This document shows, piece by piece, positions 52,123 through 61,176 of a stretch of DNA of 64,000 nt; within the stretch, counting starts at the first letter, position 1, and the number at the start of each line of letters is the position of its first letter. Position numbers and translations under genes: made by a program. The DNA is taken from positions 1 through 64,000 of the forward strand of contig JACPYL010000027.1 in the NCBI GenBank assembly GCA_016196065.1, written 5' to 3'. Below the pieces are notes generated by a model. The model was not told the origin of the DNA and searched no databases. It worked only from the letters and a program-made list of their open reading frames with translations. This DNA comes from Acidobacteriota bacterium (lineage in GTDB: Bacteria > Acidobacteriota > Terriglobia > Terriglobales > Acidobacteriaceae).

Positions 52123-52482
52123 TTTAACTTCCTCCAAGTGAAGAGTGGTTTTTCCACCCTGGCGCCTTACAGCGCATTAAATTGCGTCTCGCTTCCTACC
52201 GCTTACGTAACCTACCGGAACTCAGAAGGCATCGGCGACGCATTGGATGCCTCAAAAAGCGGGCCTGTCGGCCGTCTCTCTAAGTACAGGTTGCATGCCA
52301 AATGCCTAGGTTGGAGACGGGAATACAAATGCTTTGTTTTCAAACATATTCTACCTTGCTGCCGCGTTTGGCGCTCCTCGGGTATTGCTTTGGCGGTAAT
52401 TTTGGGGACCTCCGATATAAAAACTGCTATCGGCGCGGCAGGTTGGTACATCCTGCAACAAGCAGGTATCATCTGCAGAACC
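52123..52482. other. Divergent intergenic region without recognised gene
   Basis: 360 bp between the OmpA gene (leftward) and the sugar-dehydrogenase-like gene (rightward). It should hold both promoters. A short hairpin GCAGGTTGGTACATCCTGC is readable near 52437-52456. No convincing coding frame, RNA gene or known repeat. Confidence 0.5.
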
Positions 52483-53592
52483 ATGCGACTTTTTACCCCT
52501 TTTCTTCTATTCACGCTTCTGTTGTCGGCGTGCACACAGGCCCAGAAGTCTGATTCCAATCCAAGCCGGCTCACAGTAGCTGACGGATTTCATCTTTCTG
52601 TCTTCGCCCAAACCGGTTCACCTCGAATGATGGTTTTCAGTCCAGGCGGAGTTCTGCTGGTGAGCGAGCCCGATGAAGGCCGCATCGTCGCGCTGCCGGA
52701 TTCGAAACACACCGGCAGGGCGGAGCGTTCCGCAGTCGTCGTCGACAGTCTTACGGAACCGCACGGGCTCGCGTTTTATCAAGGCAAACTCTACATCGCC
52801 GAACGGGACAAAGTACGCAGCTATGATTGGGACGAAGCCAACCTGCGCGGGTCCAATCCTAAATTGCTGACTGATCTTCCCGGACGCGGCGGACACTCCA
52901 CCCGCACCGTTCTGTTTCACAAAGACAAGATGTACGTGTCCGCAGGCTCGAGTTGTAACGCCTGCGTCGAAAAAGATCCAAGGCGCGCGACCGTGATGGA
53001 ATTTAATCCCGACGGCACCAACATGAAGATATTTGCCAAAGGGCTGCGCAATGCGGTCGGCATGGCAGTCAACCCGAAAACCGATTCGATCTGGGTCACG
53101 GTCAATGGACGAGACAATCTCGGTGACGATCTGCCGCCCGAAGTGATCAACGACCTCGGCGCGAGCGGCGGTGACTTCGGATGGCCGTATTGCTATGGCG
53201 ATCGCGTGCCCGATCCGAATTTCACGAAGCCTGGTGACGGTCGCTGTGACAGCGTCATCCTGCCGAAAGTAAAAATGCAGGCCCATTCCGCTCCGCTGGG
53301 GCTCGCCTTCTACGAGGGAACAGCCTACCCGGCGGAATATCGCAACAACATCTTTGTCGCTTTCCACGGATCATGGAATCGCAGCGTCCCAACCGGCGAC
53401 AAAGTCGTGCGCGTGAAGCTCGATGACAAGGGCCAGCCCACGAGCAGCACCGAAGACTTCATCACAGGCTGGCAGGATGCTCGGGGCCGCCGCAGCGGGC
53501 GTCCGGCAGGAATTGTGTTTGGGGCGGACGGGACGATGTACGTGAGCGACGACCAGGCAGGCGTGATCTACAGAGTGACGTATCAGCGGTAG
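52483..53592 (+). CDS. PQQ-dependent sugar (sorbosone-type) dehydrogenase-like lipoprotein
   Basis: A 369-aa exported lipoprotein: signal with lipobox LLLSACT. The mature protein is a six-bladed beta-propeller of the glucose/sorbosone dehydrogenase family (FSPGGVLLVSEPDEGRIVAL, EPHGLAFYQGKLYIAERDKV, GLRNAVGMAVNP, GDDLPPEVINDL, FGWPYCYG, FHGSWNRS, RPAGIVFGADGTMYVSDDQA). It would oxidise a sugar or alcohol in the periplasm, with PQQ loaded from outside or from other genes. A cysteine pair NACVEK/CYGDR is present. The start is ATG 52483 at the signal peptide; the long open frame upstream is antisense to ompA and rejected. Confidence 0.9.
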   Translation: MRLFTPFLLFTLLLSACTQAQKSDSNPSRLTVADGFHLSVFAQTGSPRMMVFSPGGVLLVSEPDEGRIVALPDSKHTGRAERSAVVVDSLTEPHGLAFYQGKLYIAERDKVRSYDWDEANLRGSNPKLLTDLPGRGGHSTRTVLFHKDKMYVSAGSSCNACVEKDPRRATVMEFNPDGTNMKIFAKGLRNAVGMAVNPKTDSIWVTVNGRDNLGDDLPPEVINDLGASGGDFGWPYCYGDRVPDPNFTKPGDGRCDSVILPKVKMQAHSAPLGLAFYEGTAYPAEYRNNIFVAFHGSWNRSVPTGDKVVRVKLDDKGQPTSSTEDFITGWQDARGRRSGRPAGIVFGADGTMYVSDDQAGVIYRVTYQR

Positions 53593-53597
53593 AGCGT

Positions 53598-53737
53598 GGG
53601 GACAGGTCTTTGTGGGGACAGGTCTTCGACCTGTCCATGCCGAGCTCAGCTCGGCAGCTTTTGCCGCGCCACAAAAGTCGGCCCTGCGGGCCTGGGACAG
53701 GTCAGAGACCTGTCCCCACAAGAGACCTGTCCCCACA
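53598..53737. repeat. Nested inverted-repeat element (GTGGGGACAGGTCT type)
   Basis: A 140-bp element with GTGGGGACAGGTCT twice on the left and its inverse AGACCTGTCCCCAC twice on the right, plus the hairpins ACAGGTCTTCGACCTGT, GCCGAGCTCAGCTCGGC and GGCCCTGCGGGCC inside. It fills the gap between the convergent dehydrogenase-like and dGTPase genes. Confidence 0.8.
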
Positions 53738-53745
53738 TCTGCTGA

Positions 53746-54876
53746 CTACTCCCGGCAATACTTCTCGTACTGCTGATGAATAAACGGGTCTGTCATTCCC
53801 GCGAGGTAGTCGCAGATCACCCGCGGCAAGGGTTCGTGGCCGGCTTTCTCGCGATAGTTTCGCGGGAGATCGTCGGGTTCCTCCATCCAGTGCGCGAAGA
53901 GTTCTCCGATGATGCGCTCAGCGTCTTCTTTTTCTCCTTCCAGCGCGGGGCTGAAATAAAGATTTTCGTAGAGGAAATGCTTGAGCTGCTTCCGTTGCTG
54001 CGCCACCGGCGGGCTGAACGCGGCGAGCCTTTCGGGATGGCGGCGAATTGCGTCCACGGATCGCACACCCGCCTGCTCCAGTCGCAAGCGTGAATTTGTG
54101 ATCAGGTCGCTTACCAGGAAATTGAAGATGCCCTTCAGCGCCTCGTTAAAAAGCAATTTCTCCGGCGCATGGGGATAGCGCGACTGCGCCTCGCGGTAGT
54201 TCTCGTCAAATATGTTCACGCTGCTCGCGATCTGCTCAATCGTAAGCAGGTGGGCTTCGTACCCGTCGTCGAGATCGGCCGTGTTGTATCCAATTTCATC
54301 GGTCAGGTCGATCAGCTGCGCTTCCAGTGGCGGACGCAAGTCGAGGAGATATTCCGCGAGTTCCGGATGAGTCTCCGTGGAGTAATCGTGGGAATGCTTG
54401 ATGATTCCTTCGCGCACTTCAAATGTCAGATTCAATCCGCGAAATGCAGCGTAACGAAGTTCGAAATCTTCCACGATCCGCAGGGCGTGCAGGTTGTGGT
54501 CGAAAGAAAATCCTTGCTGGCGCATGGCCGTGTCGAGCGCCTTCTCTCCGGCGTGTCCAAACGGGGGATGTCCAATGTCGTGAACCAGGGCCAGGGCCTC
54601 CACCAGATCGCCGTTGAGGCCAAGCTGTGCCGCAATGGTGCGTGAAATCTGCGTGACTTCGATGGTGTGGGTCAGGCGATTGCGAAAGTGATCGGAGTAG
54701 CGCCGCGTAAAGACCTGCGTCTTCGCTTCCAGCCGTCGAAACGCGCGCGCATGGACCACGCGATCGCGGTCACGCTGAAAGTCATTGCGATAGGGGTGCG
54801 GCGCTTCCGGATAACGCCGTCCGCGGGAATCTTCCGCGCGAACCGCGTACTCAGCGAGCTTGGAGTCGGTGGACAC
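53746..54876 (-). CDS. dgt: Deoxyguanosinetriphosphate triphosphohydrolase
   Basis: A 376-aa HD-domain dNTPase. HD-superfamily metal ligands: His70 (RLTHTIEV), His99-Asp100 (ALVHDIGHPP) and the Asp in TDEIGYNTADLDD. It begins RGRRYPEAPHPYRNDFQRDR, then VVHARAFRRLEAKTQV, both typical of Dgt. It hydrolyses dGTP (or dNTPs) to nucleoside and tripolyphosphate and so controls dNTP pools. Shorter than E. coli Dgt but normal for the type-2 group of GC-rich bacteria. Confidence 0.95.
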   Translation of the reverse strand: MSTDSKLAEYAVRAEDSRGRRYPEAPHPYRNDFQRDRDRVVHARAFRRLEAKTQVFTRRYSDHFRNRLTHTIEVTQISRTIAAQLGLNGDLVEALALVHDIGHPPFGHAGEKALDTAMRQQGFSFDHNLHALRIVEDFELRYAAFRGLNLTFEVREGIIKHSHDYSTETHPELAEYLLDLRPPLEAQLIDLTDEIGYNTADLDDGYEAHLLTIEQIASSVNIFDENYREAQSRYPHAPEKLLFNEALKGIFNFLVSDLITNSRLRLEQAGVRSVDAIRRHPERLAAFSPPVAQQRKQLKHFLYENLYFSPALEGEKEDAERIIGELFAHWMEEPDDLPRNYREKAGHEPLPRVICDYLAGMTDPFIHQQYEKYCRE

Positions 54877-54999
54877 TAGCAGAGCCAGTTGCCAGTTTAC
54901 CGCTTGCCTTGGAAATTCCGAGTTCCTTCATCGCGGAACGGGGCGCCGGAGCATTTGGTGGGAGCGTGCTTCAGAGAGCGCTTCATGCTGTCGTGCTTT

Positions 55000-55148
55000 T
55001 GGGTGGCGCAGCGGTTTACCGCTGCGATTTGATTCAGAAACCAGACGGCTTCAGCCGCTTAGGGATTTCTCGCTGCCCGACCATGGGGCTAAAGCCCAAT
55101 TCAAAAAAGCGCACCAATCGCAGCGGTAAACCGCTGCGCCACCCAAAA
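55000..55148. repeat. Modular stem-loop repeat (family B, full copy)
   Basis: A 149-bp element: left end TTGGGTGGCGCAGCGGTTTA, then GACGGCTTCAGCCGC, GGGGCTAAAGCCC and the inverted right end ACCGCTGCGCCACCCAAAAG. Each module is a palindrome and the ends form an inverted repeat. A second full copy is at 61177-61340. Confidence 0.8.
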
Positions 55149-55164
55149 GCTGGCGCTGCTAACT

Positions 55165-55857
55165 TTACGGGGTCGGCTGATCGACATCCTCAAGCGTCTT
55201 CTTCTTCTTGTGCACGGTGCGGATCACGATCCCGACCGAGAACACACCGTTGTCCTGTTTCTGTCGGAACAAGCGTGTCTGCAGATAGTCAGCCTTGAAA
55301 CGCAGTGCGAAGCGCGGATTGATGTTGTAGTCCACACCGCCACCGGCCACCAGACCGAGGCCGCCAGCTGTCTCCGCGAACAGGCGTCCATCCTGTGAAT
55401 GGGCCTCGCCTCGAACACCGGCGTGTCCAAACATCAGTTCGCCGAAAGGCGTAAAGCGTTCGGACTTGCGATAAGGGAACTGCGTTCCCACCAGGAAGTT
55501 GTACAGCTTAGTGTCGACATTGAAAGTGTCCGTGCCATTCGGGCAAAACGGCGGACACGTCGGAAACGGGTTAGGAACGGCCAGAGGAATTTTCGACGGT
55601 CCGTACAGCCCATTCCCTTCAAAAACAAATCCCAGCCACTTCGCGACATTCAGTCCGAGCGAAACATTGAAACCATTTGGACGGGCAACGTGTCCGGAGT
55701 TGAACGATTGCGTCATTCCATACGAGTACCCGCCAAAAAGTTCCGCGCGAGGATAGGGGAGGACCGTCGGCTCGGGCCTCTCTCCGGGAAGCTGCTGCGC
55801 CCACGAACTCGCACACAGCGCAGCCACACCCACCAACACTCCCAACATTCTCCTCAC
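55165..55857 (-). CDS. Outer-membrane beta-barrel protein
   Basis: A 230-aa exported protein. Signal peptide (LGVLVGVAALCASSWA). Alternating-hydrophobicity strands with Gly/aromatic ends (AELFGGYSYGMTQSF, FNVSLGLNVAKWLGFVFEGN, GGLGLVAGGGVDYNINPRFA) indicate an eight-stranded OmpA-type barrel (porin family/outer-membrane protein beta-barrel domain). The last residues are a charged tail (KKKKTLEDVDQPTP) instead of the usual terminal aromatic, so insertion may differ. It lies 17 bp from the family B repeat. Confidence 0.83.
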   Translation of the reverse strand: MRRMLGVLVGVAALCASSWAQQLPGERPEPTVLPYPRAELFGGYSYGMTQSFNSGHVARPNGFNVSLGLNVAKWLGFVFEGNGLYGPSKIPLAVPNPFPTCPPFCPNGTDTFNVDTKLYNFLVGTQFPYRKSERFTPFGELMFGHAGVRGEAHSQDGRLFAETAGGLGLVAGGGVDYNINPRFALRFKADYLQTRLFRQKQDNGVFSVGIVIRTVHKKKKTLEDVDQPTP

Positions 55858-55874
55858 GATTCCTCCTTAAGAAT

Positions 55875-55958
55875 CAGTTGCTGGTTTCCAGTTTCCAGTT
55901 GCTGGGACCACCGGGTTTCACTGCCAACTGCCAACTGCCAACTGGCAACTGGCAACTA
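55875..55958. repeat. Inverted pair of heptamer arrays (AACTGCC type)
   Basis: Left array AGTTGCT, GGTTTCC, AGTTTCC, AGTTGCT, and right array CACTGCC, AACTGCC, AACTGCC, AACTGGC, AACTGGC, AACTAGG, inverse to the left one. It overlaps the stop codon of the dioxygenase gene. Confidence 0.85.
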
Positions 55959-56525
55959 GGCACTGGGTACTGCTTTCCCAAACATCGTATTGTAATGAAG
56001 TTGAATTTCGCCGCATGTTCCCTGGTCCGGCGAATAGACCACGCACGTATCAAAAGGACGCGAGTACACGTGCAGAGAAACCGCGCGCTGGTTTGCTTCC
56101 CGTGGATTCACGACCCGGTGCACTGGTTCCTGCGGATCTACGGCGCACGGGTTCGCAGCCGTCAACTCCACTCGGTTGGATGCTTCCAGACGGCATTCCC
56201 CGGCCTCAATATTCTGAAATCCGACGCGATAATTTTCGACGACCAGAATGCCGATCGGCGCCGCCATCCAGCAATTCTGATCTTTATGATTGTGCACCGA
56301 ACTCGCTTGCCCAACTTCCCAGCAGATCGCAATCAGCTCATAGAGTGCAGTCTTATCGATCAGGTTGCGCGTGTAATGCTGGCGGTTCCACGTGAGATAA
56401 GGCGACAGACTGTTTTCCTCGACCGGCGCGTCTTGCATAAACGCACGGACCGCCTCCGTCTGGTCGAAGGCCGTTGGCGGGAACTCCCTCAGCCGGCGTA
56501 CGAATTCGTCAATGGACACGCGCAT
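55956..56525 (-). CDS. Cysteine dioxygenase family protein
   Basis: A 189-aa cupin dioxygenase. Iron ligands: the HxH pair at 78-80 in SSVHNHKDQNC and the third His in AVSLHVYSRPFDTC. Cys85 sits at the crosslink position of mammalian CDO. It oxidises cysteine to cysteine sulfinate (or a related thiol). Length and motif spacing match bacterial CDO. ATG 56525 is used; an in-frame GTG at 56591 would extend it almost to the queA stop. It follows queA in the same direction, possibly an operon. Confidence 0.9.
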   Translation of the reverse strand: MRVSIDEFVRRLREFPPTAFDQTEAVRAFMQDAPVEENSLSPYLTWNRQHYTRNLIDKTALYELIAICWEVGQASSVHNHKDQNCWMAAPIGILVVENYRVGFQNIEAGECRLEASNRVELTAANPCAVDPQEPVHRVVNPREANQRAVSLHVYSRPFDTCVVYSPDQGTCGEIQLHYNTMFGKAVPSA

Positions 56526-56592
56526 AGGCACAAACCAATGAGTATATCGGTTCGCGAGCGCTGCTGCCTGCCAACGCCGCAGAGAAGGCACC

Positions 56593-57693
56593 TCATTCCA
56601 CCAGCATGCAATCCCCGTAAGAATAGAACCGGTATCCCGCGTCGACCGCGTGCCGATAGGCGTTCATGACAAAGTCCTTGCCACCCAACGCGCACACCAG
56701 CATCAGCAAGGTGGATTCCGGTAGATGAAAGTTCGTCAACAACGCATCCACTACCTGAAATTGAAATCCGGGATAGATAAACAAGTCAGCTTCTCCATTA
56801 CCCGCTTGCACGCGGCCCGCCTCCCCTTGGAGAGCAGCGTATTCCAGCGTGCGCACCGTCGTAGTCCCGATAGCTACCACCCGGCGTTTCTGCTCTTTCG
56901 CCTGGTTGATGGCTTGTGCGGCATCTTCCGAAATCTCGTAGCGCTCACGGTGGATCTTGTGGTCTTCCACCTTCTCGACGCGCAACGGCTGAAATGTTCC
57001 CAGTCCAACGTGTAACGTGACCTCGGCAATTGCCACGCCTCGACCTCGAATCCGTTGCATGATTTCCGGCGTGAAGTGCAGGCCTGCCGTGGGCGCAGCC
57101 ACCGACCCGCGTTCCCGCGCATACACCGTCTGATAGCGCTCCCGATCCGAAGCTTGGTCTTCACGATCAATATAGGGAGGCAACGGCACATGTCCCAGGC
57201 GTTCTACCCGTTCAAAGAAATCCGTCACCGGCTTGAACCGGACGCGGCGCTCACCGAATTCGCCCCTCGCGACGACCTCCGCTTCCAGTGCCACCGGATC
57301 GCCGAAATAGATCTTCTCGCCGATGCCGATTTTCTTTCCCGGCCGCACCAGGCACTCCCACTCGTGCTCGCCCGGATCAGCAGAAGTTTGCCGGGTCAGC
57401 AGCACCTCGACGCGGCCCTGGAGAAAATCCCGCGCCGCCGGATTCTGCGGACTCAAGGGATGCGATCGTTCTCCACTCCGGCGTCCATAGAGCCGGGCCG
57501 GAAATACCCGCGTGTTGTTCAGAACCAGCAGGTCGTCCGGCCGAAGCAGGTCGGGGAAATCGCGGAACACGCGGTCCTGCCACGACCTCGCGGACCGGCT
57601 GAGATGCAACATACGCGATCCGTCGCGATCCGCCGTCGGGTCCTGGGCGATCAGCGCCGCCGGGAGGTCGTAATGGAACTCGGAAACAAGCAC
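56593..57693 (-). CDS. queA: S-adenosylmethionine:tRNA ribosyltransferase-isomerase
   Basis: A 366-aa enzyme of queuosine synthesis. It adds the ribosyl part of SAM to 7-aminomethyl-7-deazaguanine in tRNA. Signatures: FHYDLPAALIAQDPTADRDG, RVFPARLYGRR, PYIDREDQASDRERYQTVYA, GSVAAPTAGLHFTPEI, LHVGLGTFQPLRVE, IGTTTVRTLEYA and the C-terminal TNFHLPESTLLMLVCALGG. Full length. No other queuosine gene is adjacent. Confidence 0.97.
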   Translation of the reverse strand: MLVSEFHYDLPAALIAQDPTADRDGSRMLHLSRSARSWQDRVFRDFPDLLRPDDLLVLNNTRVFPARLYGRRSGERSHPLSPQNPAARDFLQGRVEVLLTRQTSADPGEHEWECLVRPGKKIGIGEKIYFGDPVALEAEVVARGEFGERRVRFKPVTDFFERVERLGHVPLPPYIDREDQASDRERYQTVYARERGSVAAPTAGLHFTPEIMQRIRGRGVAIAEVTLHVGLGTFQPLRVEKVEDHKIHRERYEISEDAAQAINQAKEQKRRVVAIGTTTVRTLEYAALQGEAGRVQAGNGEADLFIYPGFQFQVVDALLTNFHLPESTLLMLVCALGGKDFVMNAYRHAVDAGYRFYSYGDCMLVE

Positions 57694-57825
57694 GGGGGAA
57701 ATTATAGGGTGCGGGTGGCATCGGCCCGTATTGTCCGGCGGCCTTAACTATTTGCAGGTCCGGGCGTTCAATTCGATTGTGCGGTTTCCAAAACCTGCGA
57801 TACCATGACGGCGGGGCTTGGGTGC

Positions 57826-58506
57826 ATGGCGAGCGAGCGACAACACCGTCTGGCGATAGTGGAGTTCGGGCGACTGCTGCACGGTAACGGCTTTGTGGCC
57901 GCGACCGATGGGAATTTGTCTGTCCGCCTGGACGAAAACCGCCTGCTAGTGACGCCTACCTACATGAGCAAGGGCCGGATGAAACCTTCCGACCTGGTAA
58001 TTGTGGACCTCGACGGCAACCGGCTTGAGGGCAAGAGAAATGTCTCCAGCGAGATTGGCATGCACCTGCTGATCTACCGCCTGCGACCGGATGTGCAAGG
58101 GATCGTGCATGCCCATCCTCCAACCGCGACCGGGTTCGCCGCTTCGGGACTCGACTTGAATCAGCCGCTGGTCTGTGAAGTGGTCGTCGGATTGGGCGAA
58201 ATTCCACTGGCCCGTTACGGCACTCCCGGAACGCCAGAACTGGCGCGTGCTCTCGAACCGCTCATTCCGACCCATGACGCTCTGCTGATGGCCAATCATG
58301 GCGTCGTGACCTACGGTTCCACGCTCGAAAACGCCTACATGAAAATGGAAACCGTCGAGCACTTCGCGCACATCGCCCTGGTCGCGCACTTGCTCGGCCG
58401 CGCGCAACCGCTCGGCGAAAAGGAAGTTGAAAAACTCTGGGCCGTCCGCCACAGCTATAACAGCGCCGGAAAATGCACGCCGGACACCCTTGTGCGACGC
58501 CGCTAA
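57826..58506 (+). CDS. Class II aldolase/adducin family protein
   Basis: A 226-aa zinc aldolase (L-fuculose-phosphate/ribulose-phosphate epimerase-aldolase family). Zinc ligands HAH in IVHAHPPTATGFA and a later His in MANHGVVTYG; the catalytic Glu is in VSSEIGMHLLIYRLR. The N-terminal GNGFVAATDGNLSVRLDENR is typical of the substrate-binding loop. Met 57826 (MASERQ) is a likely start; an in-frame ATG at 57805 would add seven residues. It cleaves a sugar phosphate to a ketose-derived C3 unit and an aldehyde; the natural substrate is not clear. Confidence 0.9.
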   Translation: MASERQHRLAIVEFGRLLHGNGFVAATDGNLSVRLDENRLLVTPTYMSKGRMKPSDLVIVDLDGNRLEGKRNVSSEIGMHLLIYRLRPDVQGIVHAHPPTATGFAASGLDLNQPLVCEVVVGLGEIPLARYGTPGTPELARALEPLIPTHDALLMANHGVVTYGSTLENAYMKMETVEHFAHIALVAHLLGRAQPLGEKEVEKLWAVRHSYNSAGKCTPDTLVRRR

Positions 58507-58544
58507 CGCAAATCAACAGTCACCAGGAAATTTAGCGGAGGGAT

Positions 58545-60764
58545 TTATTCTCCGCCGATCCGAAACCTCATCCCGGCTGTGAAGTTCGCCGATAGCGCCG
58601 GATATCCCACCACCTCGTTGTAGTGATTGTTCAGCGCGTTCTGCACGTTGGCATAGGCGGTCACGCGTGAGTTGATGGCGTACCAACCGCCAAAATCGGC
58701 GCGGCCGTAACCGGCTGCATGATTGATGTTAAAGCCGAAAAAGTCAGAATCCGGCCTTCGGCCCACGAACGTTCCACCCAGATCTGCTCCCCAACGTGCT
58801 CCCTGATAGGTGAAGAGCAAATTCGCAAGATGCTTAGGACGCCGCCGCAGCGGATTTCCAACTGCCAGTGCTGGATCACAAAAATTGTCCGGCGTGCAGA
58901 GCGGCGCTTCGACGATCTGTGTCGAAGTGTAGGTGTAACCGGTATTCAGCGACAGATGCGATGTGAGCCGTCCATTGATCTGTACTTCCGCTCCGTGTGT
59001 CATCGAACTATTGACGTTTACATACTGCCCGCGAAAGTCTTCGTCGCAGCAGCTGAAGTCGATCTGCCGGTGAAAGAGATTGTTGAAATAGATCGCGCTC
59101 AATGAGAATCGTCCCGCAACGAGGTTCTGCTCGAACCCTGCTTCAAATGATCGGGTCTCTTCCGCTTTGAGATTGGGATTGGGTTTCGTAAATGCATCGT
59201 TCGGGAAAGATTCTTCGAAACGCGGCTCTTTGATTCCGGTCGCGTAGGAGAATCGCAGGCGCGTTCCAGAAAAGACGTTTCCGCCGCGCAGTGCGAGAAG
59301 GCTCAATGCTACTCGCGGCACCGCCTTGTCGCCGAAGGTCGCGTTATGGGCGTAGCGTACGCCCGCAATCGCCAAAAGCCGTTTCCAGTTCACGCGCTGT
59401 TGCAGGTACGCCGCATGATTCAATCGCAATCCGGAAATTGTCTGGGTAAAGTCGAAGAGTGGCGAGTTCGTAAAGAAGCGTCCGTTTTCATCTTCGAACT
59501 CATACCCAACGGTTGTTTGCGCCCACCTCCGGGGAGTGTAGTCGCCCTGGTACAGAAAGCCCGCGCGGTTGATGTGAGCAGTAGTCGTAATCGGGCAATC
59601 TGTGAAGCTGGCACCGCAATCGCGGCCGGGATCGATGGTGTCGTCCTCATTCAGTCTGCGCGTGTTGTACTCGTATCCCGTTAAACGATGTTGCCAGTGC
59701 GACGGCCCTGAGATGGATAATTCTGCGCTCGCCAGGAAATTGTTGGAACGCGCCCGCTGATCGAGATCTGGCCCCAGCAGTGGCTGTCCGTTGAAGTTCC
59801 ACTCTCCCTGCACGCCGGTGCGTCGGTTGGAATGCCGCGCCCGCACGCGAAACAGAACGGTCGGGCTGATTTGGACGCCGATGTTCCCGCCCTGCAATGC
59901 ATTTCCGTAATCGGCGTTCGGGCCTTGGCCGTTGGTCTGGTACTGATCAGCGAATGCGTTGTAGTCGAACCGAGACCGCGCTCCCGCCAGCGAAACATAT
60001 CCATGGGCTGTGCCGAAGTTGCCGCCGTCGGCGCCGAAACGAAGTTCAGGTACTGCAGTCGATCCGTTGCGCGTAAAGACTTGCAACACGCTGGTCATCG
60101 CGTCGGAACCATAAATCGTGCTCTGCGTGCCGCGTTCAAATTCCACGCGATCGACCTGCCCCATCGGCACGCTCCCGAAATCAAACGTACCGCCCGGTTC
60201 ATTCACAGGCACGCCGTCAACCAGCACTTTGTTGTAGCGCGAATCTCCGCCGCGCACAAACAAAGAACCCAAACCGCCGCGCTCCCCCGCGACATTCACA
60301 ACTGCGCCCGGGAGGAAACGCAGTGCGTCGCCGAACGAACCGGGCTGCATGGTGTTCAGCTCATCCGATGTGAGCAGGGAAATACTGCTGGCGGTCTCCA
60401 GTTGCGGAACCGGGGTACGCGTCGCGGTGACAACCACGGTCTCCGACGCGTTGGCAACGGTGAGTGAAACGGTCACAAGCGGAGACGAAGGCTGTACGTC
60501 CGCGCGCCCGACGGCGAAGCCCGGCGTAAGCACTTCCACGCGCAGCGGTTTCGCACTCTCCACATTGAACACGGCAATTCCTTCACCCGAAGTGCTGCGC
60601 ACCTGGGCGGGCGCGGAGTCTTCCGCCCGATAGACAAATACCTGTGCGCCGGCCACGGCTGCCGAGTGCGGATCGACGACTTTGATTTGAAATTCGCCAG
60701 CGAAAGCCGCCGGCACAAAAAGCAGGAAGGAAATTGCGAGAAAGAAATTCGAAAAGCGGACCAT
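58545..60764 (-). CDS. btuB: TonB-dependent outer-membrane receptor, vitamin B12 type
   Basis: A 739-aa receptor. Signal peptide ISFLLFVPAAFAG, then a carboxypeptidase-regulatory-like domain (~25-100), then a plug domain beginning SETVVVTATRTPVPQLETAS with the LPGAVVNVAGERGGLGSLFV segment, then a 22-stranded barrel ending in MRFRIGG. ATG 60764 has AAAGGAG upstream; a longer frame through the leader is rejected. The cobalamin riboswitch in its leader identifies corrinoid as the ligand. Uptake requires TonB-ExbBD, encoded elsewhere. Confidence 0.93.
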   Translation of the reverse strand: MVRFSNFFLAISFLLFVPAAFAGEFQIKVVDPHSAAVAGAQVFVYRAEDSAPAQVRSTSGEGIAVFNVESAKPLRVEVLTPGFAVGRADVQPSSPLVTVSLTVANASETVVVTATRTPVPQLETASSISLLTSDELNTMQPGSFGDALRFLPGAVVNVAGERGGLGSLFVRGGDSRYNKVLVDGVPVNEPGGTFDFGSVPMGQVDRVEFERGTQSTIYGSDAMTSVLQVFTRNGSTAVPELRFGADGGNFGTAHGYVSLAGARSRFDYNAFADQYQTNGQGPNADYGNALQGGNIGVQISPTVLFRVRARHSNRRTGVQGEWNFNGQPLLGPDLDQRARSNNFLASAELSISGPSHWQHRLTGYEYNTRRLNEDDTIDPGRDCGASFTDCPITTTAHINRAGFLYQGDYTPRRWAQTTVGYEFEDENGRFFTNSPLFDFTQTISGLRLNHAAYLQQRVNWKRLLAIAGVRYAHNATFGDKAVPRVALSLLALRGGNVFSGTRLRFSYATGIKEPRFEESFPNDAFTKPNPNLKAEETRSFEAGFEQNLVAGRFSLSAIYFNNLFHRQIDFSCCDEDFRGQYVNVNSSMTHGAEVQINGRLTSHLSLNTGYTYTSTQIVEAPLCTPDNFCDPALAVGNPLRRRPKHLANLLFTYQGARWGADLGGTFVGRRPDSDFFGFNINHAAGYGRADFGGWYAINSRVTAYANVQNALNNHYNEVVGYPALSANFTAGMRFRIGGE

Positions 60765-60799
60765 ACCATTCTCCTTTACACGCGAAAGGGTTTCTTGGT

Positions 60800-60985
60800 G
60801 ATGGTTCACGCCGGTCTCCTGGCTTGCGAGTAAGGACCTTTCAGTCCGTCTTCTGCGTGCGTCCTTCCCAGGCCTTCGATATTCGAAGATGGTTCCCAGT
60901 GGACGTCCGCTGTGTCCTCGCTTACAGTTGCGCGGCAGCGCGGGATTTACACCCGCTTCCCTCGTAAATTCGGCATGACGCCTGC
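60800..60985 (-). promoter_or_regulatory. Cobalamin (adenosylcobalamin) riboswitch
   Basis: Minus-strand leader of the btuB gene. Read 5' to 3' it has GGGAAGCGGGTGTAAATCCC, GCAACTGTAAGC, then GTCCACTGGGAAC, CTGGGAAGG and the B12 box AAGCCAGGAGACCGGC (60811-60826). These are the conserved elements of the cobalamin riboswitch in the right order. It sits just upstream of the ribosome site, so ligand binding should shut off receptor synthesis. Confidence 0.95.
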
Positions 60986-61176
60986 TTACGATGTGGCGCG
61001 AACCCAATATTGGAAAGAGCAAACTACCTCCGCAAATCTACCGGGAGCACCTGCGCAAGTCAAACGCCCGCGTGGCGAGAAGCAAAATCAAGTCGGAGAT
61101 TGAGATTTGGAAAAAGGACTTGAAGGAGAAACAGGTGATGTGGACCCAATGCAAACTTCGAGGGCTGCAGACGTTC

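Noticed and set aside
51262-52482. Upstream 5' extension of the sugar-dehydrogenase frame, giving a 776-codon frame.
   Set aside because: The extension is antisense to the ompA gene. The signal peptide with lipobox begins at 52483.
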